The position numbers were made by a program, and so were the translations under genes. From positions 19,533,431 through 19,597,430 of the forward strand of contig JAJLRJ010000013.1 in assembly GCA_024195265.1 (NCBI GenBank): a stretch of 64,000 nucleotides of DNA, in the 5' to 3' direction. The notes beneath the pieces were generated by a model. The model did no database searches. It was not told the origin of the DNA and saw only the letters and a list, made by a program, of their open reading frames with translations. Below, piece after piece: positions 34,787-46,610 of this stretch; positions within the stretch are counted from its first letter, which is position 1; each line of letters begins with the position of its first letter. Origin of the DNA: Dendrophyllia cribrosa (taxonomy: Eukaryota > Cnidaria > Anthozoa > Scleractinia > Dendrophylliidae).

Positions 34787-35833
34787 GTTCTTCGCGTATT
34801 AATATAATATGTAATTAGAGAAACAAGTTTGCTTTGAGAGCTCTTGCACGGTGAGCTATTATATTCGAGGAAGTTCTTATTTTAGTTCACCTGACAGGTC
34901 GACTTCCTTGCCTTTCCTTTACTTTAATAGTAAAGTAGTATGGTTCCAGTTGAAATATTTTACCATCGTTCAAATTATTGCAATCTGGAACTATTAGTTC
35001 CTTCATGTATGTTTGTGTTTGTAATTCTTTTCACGTCGGTTAGTTTTTTTTTATATTTTCTTTATTGTTTGCTCAAAACTTCGCATTTTAAATCGCTTAT
35101 ATTTTCATACCAATGCAAATATATTCTCCTCTCCGCAGTTAAATTGTAAACAGCATTATCATTCAAATTATCTACGATATCCCTAAATGCAAGGGGTTTA
35201 AACATGGGACTGAAGCGGAGACAGGTTTTCCGTTGGGCACACAATAACAAAGCTGATATAATTTTTTTACAAGAAACGTACTCTTCGAAAGATGTAGAAG
35301 AAAAATGGAAATCTGAATGGGGAGGCAAATTTTTTTACAGCCACGGATCCACTCACTCCAGAGGCGTTATGATTCTTTTTAACCCAAAACTTGATTTTCA
35401 AACTTCCAATGTAGTTGCAGATAAAAATGGGAGATTTTTGATACTTGAGGTCACCGTCGACGAGTCCAGACTTTTGTGTTATGTAACGTGTACTCGCCTA
35501 ATGACAATTGTCAACAAAAATGTTTCTATGCAAATTTAAACAATGCTCTTCGACTTCATTTGGATAAGCAAATTATCATGGGAGGCGACTTTAATTGCGC
35601 CCTCACAGCGCTAGATAAAATAGGTGGAAAGCCAGTTGATGCAAAAAAGACGGTAATTCAAGAAATAAATAATTTATGCAATAATTTGAAACTGAAAGAC
35701 ATTTGGAGACATAAGCATCCTAATCAAGCTCAGTACACTTGGCGCAACAAGTCGTTAAAATTTCAATGCCGGTTGGATTATTGGTTAATTTCCAAAGATC
35801 TTTTATATGTTGTTTCTAAGATAATATATATAG

Positions 35834-37320
35834 TTAGGCTTAGCCTAACAGCGGCGCCCTCTGAAGACCCTCTGAACAAGCTTAACTAAGATGAAACTTA
35901 ACTAATAGGTGAAAGGTCGGAAGCACAAGAATTAAGATTAATATTGACGACCGGGCTATTTTTCAATTTTAGCAATTCTCAAAAACAGTATTACCCGACC
36001 GTCTGCACAGTACATTTAGACCGTACAAAAGTTCACAAAAACAACTTTTTCTCCGTCTAGAATAACTATTACGACTACTGTTAAAAAATACAGTTGTAGC
36101 TTGTCAAAAAATGCCTGAGAAACTGATTTGGAAATCAAAATTGCCAAAAATACAAACATATTTGCATACGGCCACGCGAGTGAAGTTAGAACTATAATAA
36201 AATTCAAGTCTTGTTTTGTTTACATAAAATCGCTTTTCAACCTATGTAATGAATGAACAAACACATAAAAATGGACAACACAATCTTCTTTCGATAAATT
36301 TTATTCAAATCTCCATTAGTTTATGTTGAAAAGCAAAACGCAAAACGCGCATCGAGGCCGAGCCGTGTCTTCGATGAAATTCAAGAAATTAATACAACTG
36401 AATTTAAGCTACACGTTTAAAAACAATTCTCCAAAACTAACGAGAACACATTAACAAAAAGTCAATCACAGATTGATATCTAGATAAATTTCCATCGAAA
36501 AATGTAATTTGTTTTACCTTTAAGTCCCTCCGGCGACTACTGTGCTTGGAAATTCTTTAAATCTCCGCTTTGGTGCTGAAATCCGTAAAACGAACCCATC
36601 TCTCGCATTGCTAAAAACGTATATAGTTCCTCGAAGCAAGATTTTATCCCTGAAAGCTCTTCTTTTTCCACTAAAGCGGCTCCTGAGTATCCCTTAATAG
36701 GCCATTTCCGAGTTGCCTTTAGCCTATCTATCAAAGCGAGGCTAGGTGCGAAACCTTTCATATGAAAATGAGTTTTATTCACATGCAAATACGTTTTATT
36801 TGCATGCGAATGAAAACTCATTTTCATATAAAAGGTTTCGCACCTAGCCTCGCTTTGATAGAGAGACTAAAGGCAACTCGGAAATGGCCTATTAACATCC
36901 CTGTCTTGAGTAGCAAACCACGAAAAAATGCAGGAAAATAACGACTTTAATTTAAACCGGTTTCTCCGCTCAGTAAACACAGCAAAACATCAAAGTGTTT
37001 TCCCAGCTGACGTGACATTCGGCCGTGTAACCGCGCGAAAAAAAAGCCTCGCTTTGGTTTCAACATGACGTCGTACGCACATATTTTGCGACGTCATACG
37101 CGCCCGCGAGCTAGTCCTCCGCTAAGATCCCAGATGTTGTGTGGCGTCATACGCGCATGCGCGCTAGCCTTGCGCGACACACATCTCCGACACACATGTT
37201 TTTGTTGCAGACAGCGCCCGCGAAACATTCCGCTAGCCATGACCATGAAAAATGAGGGCATAGGTTCTATGAGTATGGGGCTCCGCAGCCGGGCCTTCGG
37301 CCCGGCTAGTGCTCCGCTAG
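35834..37320. mobile_element. Helitron-like non-coding insert in the LINE
   Basis: It interrupts ORF2 between the codons for YI and EITNPTFSDHS, in a way that restores the frame on removal. The right end is a strong hairpin GCCGGGCC-TTC-GGCCCGGC (37289-37307), then 10 nt, then CTAG at 37317-37320. This resembles a Helitron 3' terminus. The left end starts TTAGGCTTAGCC rather than the canonical TC, so it may be a Helentron/Helitron2 type or a different element. There is no Rep/helicase gene. A MITE is nested at 36695-36895. Confidence 0.5.
36695..36895. mobile_element. ATAGGCCATTTCCGAGTTGC MITE, copy 2
   Basis: Full palindromic copy of the element at 16165-16364, with the ends TTAATAGGCCATTTCCGAG and its complement. 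It sits inside the Helitron-like insert, which sits inside the LINE. Confidence 0.88.
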
Positions 37321-38816
37321 AAATAACAAACCCTACATTCTCTGATCATTCAGCAGTTATTCTCGCCCTACAATCGGAAGAATATGCTAAACGTGGTCCA
37401 GGATTCTGGAAATTAAACAATTCCTTGTTAAAAGACGAAAATTTTATATCTGAACTTCCGGACAAAATTCCTGATTTCAAAGCAAAGCATAGCTATCTAG
37501 ATGACAAAGGTCTTTACTGGGATATGATCAAGATGGAAGTAAGAGGTTTTTGTGTTCAATATTCAAAGCGAATGAATAAAAAACGAAGAAATAGGGAAAA
37601 AGATTTACAAAAACAAATCGACCGTTTAATGAACGAGTTAAAAAATAATAGATCCAAGCAAAATATTTCACAGCTCTATTGCCTCCAATCAGAACTGAAT
37701 AAGATTATTGAATACAAAACAAAAGGCGCTATTATCAGGAGTAGGACACGCTGGCACGAGGAAGGTGAAAAAAACACCAAGTATTTTTAAACTTAGAAAA
37801 ACGGCAATACTTTAAAACACATATCACAAAACTCAAATGTAATGGCAGAGGAGAAATTACCGATCCCGATGAAATATTGAATGCACAGAAATCATTTTAT
37901 TCCACATTATATACTGCTCCCCCCTGTAGTGCAACGGAAGATACATTTCAAGAATTCTTTGGAGACACCAATTTGCCAAAACTCGATCAAATTGAACAAG
38001 ATAAGTTAGAAGGTCTTCTCCTCAAAGAGGAATGTTATACTGTTTTGAAACAATGTGCGAAAGGGAAGTGTCCAGGAAGCGATGGCCTCTCTGTCGAATT
38101 TTATTTACAATTTTGGCATCTCATAAGCGAAGAGATGGTCGAAAGTTTTAATTACGCCCTTCTGCGAGGCCAAATGAATATAACTCAGAGGCAAGGAATC
38201 ATTAAAGTTATACCGAAAAAGAAAAAAGATAAGTTCTATCTTGAGAATTGGAGACCCCTTTCCTTGCTAAATGTGGATAACAAGATTGCTACTAAAACTA
38301 TTGCTCACAGAATTGCTACGACTCTGCCTAAATTAATTAACGAGGACCAGACAGGTTACGTTAAGGGACGGTATATTGGACAAAATGTCAGACTTATTCT
38401 CGACCTTATGAAAGTTACAGAGATTGAAAATATACCAGGTATAGCTTTATTCATTGATTTTAAAAAAGCATTCGATACGGTAAATTGGAATTACTTATCA
38501 AGGACTTTACAAATGTTTAATTTTGGGCCTCTGATTCAAAGTTGGATAAAGGCCTTTTATAACAACTGTTCAAGTTGTGTAATGAACAACGGATATGCGT
38601 CAGAATTTTTCGAATTAGAGCGAGGCGTTCGACAAGGATGCCCGCTTTCCGGTGCGCTCTTTGTTCTGTGCGCAGAAATACTAGGCAACGCTATCAGACA
38701 AGATACGAGTATTCGTGGAATACAGATTTTTGATAAAGAATTTAAAGTGTCTCAATATGCAGATGATACTACCGTACGGAAGCTTTTAAGGGACATCTGT
38801 AAACATCTCAAAATCT

Positions 38817-39274
38817 GAGTTCGAGTTCGAGTTGCAGTTCGAGTTCGAGTTCGAGTTCGAGTTCGGGTTCGAGTTCGAGTTTGAGTGGCAGTTCGAGTTC
38901 GAGTTCGAGTTCGAGTTCGAGTTCGAGTTCGAGTTGCAGTTCGAGTTCGAGTTGCAGTTCGAGTTTGAGTTTGAGTTCGAGTTCGAGTTGGAGTTGGAGT
39001 TTGAGTTGCAGTTCGAGTTCGAGTTTGAGTTGCAGTTCGAGTTCGAGTTTGGGTTGCAGTTCGAGTTCGAGTTCGAGTTCGAGTTCGAGTTCGAGTTCGA
39101 GTTCGAGTTCGAGTTCGAGTTCGAGTTCGAGTTGCAGTGCGAGTTCGAGTTCGAGTTCGAGTTCGAGTTTGAGTTTGAGTTCGAGTTTGAGTTCGAGTTT
39201 GAGATCGAGTTTGAGTTGCAGTTCGAGTTCGAGTTCGAGTTTGAGTTGCAGTTCGAGTTCGAGTTGCAGTTCGA
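38817..39274 (+). repeat. Left terminal GAGTTC hexamer array
   Basis: About 76 hexamer units, mostly GAGTTC with interspersed GAGTTT, GAGTTG and CAGTTC variants. It forms the inner part of the left terminal inverted repeat. It gives rise to long serine-only or Phe-Glu frames that are artefacts. Confidence 0.95.
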
Positions 39275-39466
39275 ATGCCACGTGCCCGCTCAATGTACGT
39301 GTGTTCAAGATGTGTTGTGAAGTCTTTGGTTTATTCCTTTTGATTGCTCATTGTATCAGGGTTGCCAAGGGTGTTTTGCCTCCCTATGTTCCGGGTTTGC
39401 AGGTTAATTTTGAACCTACATCGCGTATCCTTTTACATTTTTAAGTATTCCTGGTCGTTTTATTAA

Positions 39467-39660
39467 GGGCGCGTTCGTTTGGGATCAATCCGGTATAAGA
39501 AAAGTTGGAATAATGCAAGTAAACGTTCGTTTGGGAGCTATTCTCATTCCGGAATACTTGGATTCCATTTCCGCTATTCTGCTCCCAAGAGCAGAATAGC
39601 GGGAACATATTCTAAGAATATATTCCAATTCCGGATTGATCCCAAACGAACGCGCGCCCT
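39467..39660. mobile_element. GGGCGCGTTCGTTTGGGATC MITE
   Basis: Inverted ends GGGCGCGTTCGTTTGGGATC and GATCCCAAACGAACGCGCGCCC, with a central GAGCAGAATAGCGG/CCGCTATTCTGCTC pair. It is nested in the transposon between the left array and the transposase gene. Confidence 0.85.
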
Positions 39661-40051
39661 CAATGTTATTATGCTGGAGCCCATAACGTAAATATCTTGT
39701 TTCGACTTGTCTGCAGATTAATATTTTATATTATTGTGTTTCTAAACCGTTAGCATTGGTTTTATTGGTAGAAAATATAAGATGTTTAAGTTAAGAGTTT
39801 TTATATTCTGAACATGACTAAAAAGTTACGAAGGGGAGGAGCGTTGCGTGACGGACCCAATTAACGGCTGCGTAGGAGACTACGAAACATATTTAATGTT
39901 ACACGATGTGTTTGTGTGAATTGAAATATTACGTTCGCTAACTTATCCAGGCTTTAAACTTCCAAAAATCCTGCGATAGGCTTAAGTTTGGCTGAACTTA
40001 GTTTTATTTAAAGCGTTCCGTAATTTTCCTGAACGACCTGAACGTTATCAG

Positions 40052-43000
40052 GAAATGATCTAATTGAAGATTACTTCAGCCTTGGTTACACATACCCAGA
40101 GATAGTGGCGTTTCTGTGCCTTGTTCACGGAATAGTTATCAGGTTAGTGTTTTCATCATTCACTTTGACAGCAACAACGTTTTTTAAACCTTTTTTTGCC
40201 GGAAAGTTTTATTTTTATTTCTTTTGTTTGTCCAGCCTTCGCCAAGTCAAGCGAATTATTAGGCTGAAGGGGTTACGGAGAAGACGACAACCAAGTGACA
40301 TCAGGGACGTGGTTGCTGCAGTAGAAGTGAGCAGAGATTTGTTCAATGGTTTATACGTATGTATTGTGGCAGTGACATGGCAGTCACAACGATTGAGGAT
40401 TTCATTCTGTTTCATTGCTTGTCCTCCACAGAAAGAACTAGCTGGTAGTGGTAGCTGTGTTGGCTATAGACAAATGCATCAGAGATTGAGGGATGATCAC
40501 AGACTTGTTGTAAACAGGTACCAAGACACGGTCAAAGCTTATCATAACTAAAAACTTACACGTATCTCTCCCTTCTTCCTGTGATCTAGACATAGGGTTG
40601 TTCAGACCGATTTCCCAGGGCCATTCCATTTAATATCCACACCTCCCCCCTATAGATGAGGCAAGTCAAAATTTACCCCATACGAATCAAAATATCATAG
40701 TGCAGACATGATACCCCCCCCCCCCCCCCCCCCACAGAAATAATACAATTTTTCTTTACCCTTCAGAAATATTCAAAAGACTAAAGATGCCGACACACCT
40801 ACCCCCCTAAGAAATGACTTTTGAGAAACCCTCGGAAAATGTCATCCATAGGGGGAAAGGGGCCAGCAGATATTAAATGGAATGGCCCCCAAAATCATGC
40901 AAGTTCGTATATTTAGTAGTACGAAACTGCTTAGACTGAAATTTTTCCCGAAAAGAAGATGTGAAAGTTGATGTTTGTATCTTACAATTTGCGAAGAAAC
41001 GCGAAAATCCAGTTCTTAATTTTGCTTTTTTGCGTTGCTGACGTAACAAAACTCGAAAAACCAACATTTTAAGTCTGAGCTCGAGGAACTTTTCTCAGTT
41101 TAGCTCGCGTTATGAACATATCATAGTTCTGAATTGATATCAGCCACCCTTCAGTGTACTGACGCCAAATCCATCAAGAAAGCCAAACTCTCACAAGCTC
41201 TCTGGTTTCTTTTAGGCTTCGTATCTCGCGGGTCCTCGCGACTCTAGTTTGTTTCGATTTATTGCTATTATATTTTATATATTAGATATTCTGCTTTTCT
41301 TTTTTCAGTGTATAATGTTGTTGTTGTGAATAAGTATACTCATTTAGATTCAATAAACATATTTGAATCTCACCAGGGAAACCACAAGAATTGTGTTAGG
41401 GGTTCTAGACCCTGAGGGAATATCTGATAGAAGGAAGGGAAGATTACAAAGGAGAAGATACCGATGTAAGGTAAGATAAAATGTAACTTCTACACACAGC
41501 AGGATCTCGAAAGTAAAACATGACACGTGACAAGAAATTTAATTAGCATATGCAATCAACCCCACCATTAACTATTAATATATATTCTTATGGTCTTCTT
41601 GATCTTTCATTGAAAACCAGTCGTAGACATGTCAAGTAAACAAAAACTCCGCGGGCAATGGATTTGCTGAATGCTTTATAAAAAGGGATTTATTTACTGC
41701 GACTTCTTTGGACTTAAAATGGCCTGTTTTAACACAGATAGTAGGGAGCGAAGAAAAGATGGCGCAATTGCGAGTAAAAAATGCGAGGGCTGACTCATTC
41801 TTCATTCACTCACCGCTTTATCGCTGCTCTCCACAACCTAAAAAGACCTCCCGCAAGACTCCTTACGTACTCCTTGATTAACGCAAAATATCATCTGTTT
41901 TACTCATCAGGGGCCCAATTATATCTGGCACATCGATGGTTATGATAAATTAAAACCTTACGGATTTTGTATTCATGGTGCTATTGATGGGTAAGTGTTT
42001 CAAAATATAGAGTTTTTAATCCTATAGCTATTGTGTTTGCTGATAATCAGGGATTATGCGAGGGCTGACTACTGCGAGTGCTTTTAAAACCCTAGCCTCT
42101 TTTGCAGGCAACTCCGGAGTCTGGGGCAAAAGGACGGGCAATGGACGGGGTGAAGTGGGAAGGAGTTGGCAACTTCTGTTTATCTCTGTGTACACCCCCT
42201 TCTTACTCGGTCAGGTTTTTGTCCTCATTGTTCCGCGGAGGAGGCTAGCTTAACCCCAAATACAATTTTATTCAGAGATACTTCTTTCATTTCTTTTTAT
42301 ATCTCGCTTTTTTGTGACAGATACTCTCGTCGTATATTGTGGTTGGATGTTACTTCCACAAACAACGATCCAACTATCATTGCGCAGTACTATGTTGACT
42401 GTGTAAATCAACTTGGTGGTATGTTTTCCCTGTATATATGATTATATTATGTCATAAAATTAATACAAATTCATCATAATTGAAGACAAAAACCTTGTCT
42501 TCATTTGTGATGAATATCTATATTATATATAAATTCTACAGGGTTCCCTATATAGTACTGATATGATATATGCATTTTTGGTTTTCAGGTGCTCCGCGCA
42601 TTGTGAGGGCGGACTGCGGAACAGAGAATGTCATTGTTGCTGGCCTACAAAGGTTTTTCCGTTCTGAGGCTACTGATGACTTTTCAGGCGATAAAAGTTT
42701 CCTTTACGGAAAGTCCACAACTAATCAGGTGGGAAATTTAACCGCTTTCATTGCGTGACTTGTCCAGCAAACAGTCTTGTGTTTGGGTCATTTAATGTTT
42801 TCCTTTACCCTTTTCATTATAGAGAATAGAAGCCTGGTGGTCATTGCTGAGAAAATCTAATGCAAACTGGTGGATAAATTACTTTAAGGTTCGTGTTTCA
42901 CGATTTTCAAACGTTCACACCTCGCCTTCCCGAATATACAAAGAAAATCAACAAATTAACTAATAATTAAATTAATAAACATTACAATTTAAGCCTGGTG

Positions 43001-43117
43001 CAGTTTCGTATTTTGTCCTTTCGTACAAAAAGTCTCCAATCCTGAAGTGTTGATTGTCGTCCCTAGGATTTACGCGATGCTGGCGTTTTCGTGGACGATG
43101 ACCCTGTTCAACAGTGA
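40052..43117 (+). CDS. IS3-type DDE transposase/integrase, nine recognisable exons
   Basis: Exons: 40052-40142, 40236-40326, 40432-40517, 41377-41470, 41911-41990, 42321-42418, 42589-42728, 42823-42888, 43067-43117. All junctions are GT-AG with matching phases, giving about 264 codons. The N-terminal helix-turn-helix part has DYFSLGYTYPEIVAFL and LKGLRRRRQPSDI, followed by an IS3 OrfB-like second HTH (VGYRQMHQRLRDDH). The integrase core has the catalytic triad: Asp in WHIDGYDKL, Asp in VRADCGTEN, Glu in NQRIEAWW (41 residues between the last two). The frame ends at TGA 43115-43117. Relatives normally continue with a further conserved block (FCFxxLIQxELD-like, then WNxHRIR), which I do not find. 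The starting Met and first exon, between 39275 and 40051, are unresolved. It is convergent with the SAM gene, with 82 bp between the stops. Confidence 0.82.
40711..40735. repeat. Poly(C) tract in intron 3 of the transposase gene
   Basis: About 22 C residues, within the 859-bp intron between 40517 and 41377. Confidence 0.9.
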
Positions 43118-43199
43118 GTGTATTATATGTTACTTTCACGTAGAAATACGAGTTGAATTTGCTTTAAAGGAATATTTTCGAAAAAACTCCTACCAAACA

Positions 43200-46100
43200 T
43201 TAGTTAAAGTTGGTGCTTTTCAATAGAAACGTAATACCGCTACAGACTTCGACCGGTTCTTTGCACAGCGAGCCAACCCAATCATAAATGCCTTGAATAC
43301 TTCCTTCAGGATCGAACACTCTATTTACTACACCCAAAGTAGTATGACGTACAGAGATCTTTACTCGGGGATCGTTTATGTTTGGTTCCGGGGGAGAACG
43401 TTGCTCGCGGACCTGACGAAGTATTTCAAGTGAATCTGTTTTGTCACAGGTCAATTCAGACACCGACTTACTTTCGTCTCCGGCTCTACTCTTTTCTTTA
43501 GCTTTATCAGCATCAAGGGAGGCCCTCAGTTCCTGTTCAATGTTCTCAAAATATTGCAGACGCTCAAGAGATGTTCCAATGAGCCCATCATTCTTTGGAC
43601 GAGAAGAACTTGAGGTACCAAATAATGACGCTTGATCACCGAATGCTGGTGGCAACGAATCTACATCATCGTTCTGGGAATCATCATCCTCATGTGTCGT
43701 CAACAAGTACAGGCGTGGAATTGTCAAGCTTGTGAACTGTTTGTACCTCTCGGCAGAAAACTCAAATGGCTTGCCATTTTCTTCCATTAAAATAATGAAG
43801 TCACCGCTGAAGTTGCCCATTGCAGTAATCATTTTCCCCAATTCACCAACTGGACTCATCCTATTCGGGAAAAAAAGATTTTCTGCAATATCTTGACACT
43901 CTTGAAGGGATGCTTGGCGAGGTACGTGGAATGTACGAGTACCGCCACCGACATTCTTTTTCTGCTGGACAAAACCACGCCCAGGCTTCCAATGCTTCCA
44001 GCCGAACTCAAATTTAAGAGTGGCTGTTTTTGCCGATTTTGCTGTTGAGTTACCAGCTTTACCAGGCGTTTGAGCTTGACGTTTCCTTCCTCTGCCTTGC
44101 CCAAGGATTTGTTTTATTTTGGCTATCTTTTCTTCCCGGTCTGAAGAGATGCTTGTTTTGCAAAATGACTTCAGCTTAATTCTGTCTCCCTTTGCAACTA
44201 AACCAAGTTCTATTAGGTCGTCTTCGTCCATTACATTGACGGCATCTTTATCAATCTGAAAGTTCGATCAACAGCACAAGAATAAGACGCACAATATAAT
44301 GACCAATATGAGGTGGATTGAATGCTCTACCTCTTGTTACTGAGGCTAGGTTTTCGAGAAGCACAGCTAAGAAATTACTCGGGTGAAATTGTCTTGCGAG
44401 GAGACCCTTTTTGGATATACAGCAACTCAACTTCCCCTAAGGGACTGGTCAAAACGTATAGGGAGGAGAGGGGTGGGCCAGAGCGTTTGAAAATATGGTA
44501 GATCAAAAACACACAACCCACCCCATATACCCATATACTTTTTGACCAGTCCCTAAACATGTTTTACTAAAAATTATCAGAAAAAGCAAAGACAAGGACG
44601 TTTCAAACGGTGGGAAGGCTGCAGTTGCAAATTTTGTAGAAAAACCCAGTATCTAACTAAACTGTTTTACAATGGTATGTAATGTGTAATTTTTTTTCAC
44701 ATCCATGGTTAATTAAAAAATCAATAAAGCCTCCTTAAAGACTATCACAAATACCGGTATTTGTTTCTTGTTATTTTAAAAATGAAATTTGATATTGTTT
44801 TTTTCGTTTTGATGTTGGGCACTCTTGGAAGTGAAACAGTTAAGAATGATTCTACTGTAGATGAATTGGGCAGTGATTCTGGTGTGCAAACTCCAAAGAA
44901 CAACAAGATCAATGAATACAGAATATAGTCAAGTTAACAGGATAAATTTGTGTTATCAGGCTGAGAACAAAGGACATATTTGCCAGCTTTCCAATAGGAA
45001 ACAGTTTGAAATTGATAAAAAAAAGATTCACATGAGCCACACAAGATGTGAAATTTTAATAACAGTCTCAATGTGCTCATTAGAACTAGCTATATACTGC
45101 TGAGGTTGTTACTTTTGTAAAAAATAACAAGTAAAAAAGCTGACTGCCTACAATCAATTGAGCAATCAGTTAATTGACATGGATATAGAAAACTCTGAGA
45201 ACTAATAAAGATCAATTAATGTTTACCATATTTTTCCTTTTTACCTTTTTTACCTTTACTGCGCCTTTCAATAACATGCGGAATTTGAAATTCAAATCTC
45301 GACAACGGTTGCGTTATTCTCTGCCGTCAATCATAATTAATATGAAAGCCAACGGACCATGTAAAAAAGAAACAAACAAAATGGATCGAAATCTACCAAT
45401 CATAGTGAAGATCTGTTTCCTGAGATGTAAGCTAAGATGATTGACGGCAGTGTAAAACGCAACCGTTGCTGGTGATTTGAATTTCAGATTCCACGTGTTA
45501 TTGAAAAGCGCAATAACTATGTAAAGGTTGGCAGAGAGAGGGATATAGAAAGGAAGTCTGAGACTGAATAAAGTTTCTCTCACAGCTTCCAAAGCAGTCT
45601 ACCATATTTATTCTAATAAATGCCCTGTGCCTAATAGAGACCTTTATCTTCCTTTTGTTTTGGTTTTTTTGTATGCTAATATATGTTATCAGGCATGATA
45701 ATGTTATCGATTTGATGATGAAAATTACGGGTAGAATCATATTTAAGACAACTTAACGTTTCGGTGTTAATTAATTTAAAACAAAGGAAGATAAAAATTG
45801 AACCAGGTGACCCAAAATGGGTACTACCACAGTGGTCAGCATAAAAACAAGAGAAGAAGTTTTAAAGTTTTATTAAATCTAAAATAAAGTAAAATTAAAC
45901 TGGTTAAACCTCATGCAATTACTACTGTAACTCAATTGGTATTGTTAATTTCATGGCTAATAAATTTCTGGATCAAACTACGGTTATGTATTTTTGCACT
46001 GGAGAGGAGAAATTTGTTCACATTTGACTTCATTGTTGTAACTACTTCTTTAGGTACAAATAACAACACACACTTCTATAAGGCTTTTTAATAAAAAACT

Positions 46101-46577
46101 ATTCCGAAATGTATGAAAAATGCTACTTAATTAAGTTAACAAGCTTACAATTATTGTACATGTAGGTATTAAACTAATGTTGACGTCTAGAATCGAAGGT
46201 AGAGAAAGGTTTAACTGTGGTCAAACAACGGTCACAAGTACAATTTTTGCTATTTGTTACATGAACTTAAGTGAAACCATTATTTTAGTGTCCTTATCGT
46301 AATCGAAGATTCCTTAAAGACTTAAGCTATGCTCACCTTTTCATGTTGAAACTTTTGCAGTATGGCCTTCTCGACTCCAATAGCTTTCAAAAAGCTTGAC
46401 ACTTTTTCAACCTAAAAAATCATTGTGAGGTGGTCAAAGTAAAAAAAGGAAGTTCCCCTATCTACAAATTGCAATATTTGCTCATAAGATGAAATCAGGA
46501 GAAGTAAACAGTGAGAAAATGGCTCTTACCTCGTTTGACTCGCTAGCGCTGGTTTCCGCCATTTTGGTGATAACCAT
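43200..46577 (-). CDS. SAM-domain protein with ubiquitin-like tail, three exons (transposon cargo)
   Basis: Exon 1 is 46577-46530 (ATG, MVITKMAETSASESNE), exon 2 46411-46337, exon 3 44255-43200. All introns are phase 0 with GT-AG ends; the total is 392 residues with no internal stop. Residues about 17-75 form a complete SAM domain split over exons 2 and 3 (VEKVSSFLKAIGVEK, then MDEDDLIELGLVAKGDRIKL). Residues 100-200 hold a GGGTRTF...LFFPNRMSPVGELGKM block, which accompanies HECT-type G2E3-like ubiquitin ligases in fish and cnidarians. Residues about 335-385 look like a UBX/ubiquitin-like fold (VKISVRHTTLG, IYDWVGSLCKEPVE). The HECT catalytic domain itself is absent. The ATG lies only 34 bp from the right hexamer array, so the array or TIR probably holds or abuts the promoter. 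Confidence 0.8.
44440..44554. mobile_element. GGGACTGGTCAAAA MITE in intron 2 of the SAM gene
   Basis: Inverted ends GGGACTGGTCAAAACGTATA and TATACTTTTTGACCAGTCCC, flanked by TAA on both sides. Non-coding. Confidence 0.8.
45261..45511. mobile_element. GCGCCTTTCAATAACA MITE in intron 2 of the SAM gene
   Basis: Ends GCGCCTTTCAATAACATG and CGTGTTATTGAAAAGCGC pair, as do inner CAACGGTTGCGTT and AACGCAACCGTTG. The inner CCGTCAATCAT pair extends the fold. Confidence 0.75.
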
Positions 46578-46610
46578 GGGACCGCGATACTTTTGCACTA
46601 AAAACCGCGG

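Noticed and set aside
37065..37320. N-terminal extension of the 241-codon frame starting at 37065
   Set aside because: This part is Helitron-like insert sequence that is open by chance; LINE coding begins only at 37321.
38808..39444. Long open frames of pure Ser, Phe-Glu or Leu-Glu residues
   Set aside because: They are translations of the GAGTTC hexamer array, open in several frames and on both strands because the unit has no stop codon.
40052..43117. Bacterial contamination or recent transfer of an IS3 element
   Set aside because: The gene has at least eight GT-AG introns with matching phases and sits in a transposon inserted in a LINE.
43441..43635. Plus-strand frame opposite the SAM gene
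   Set aside because: It is a shadow of the antisense coding exon, with no domain.
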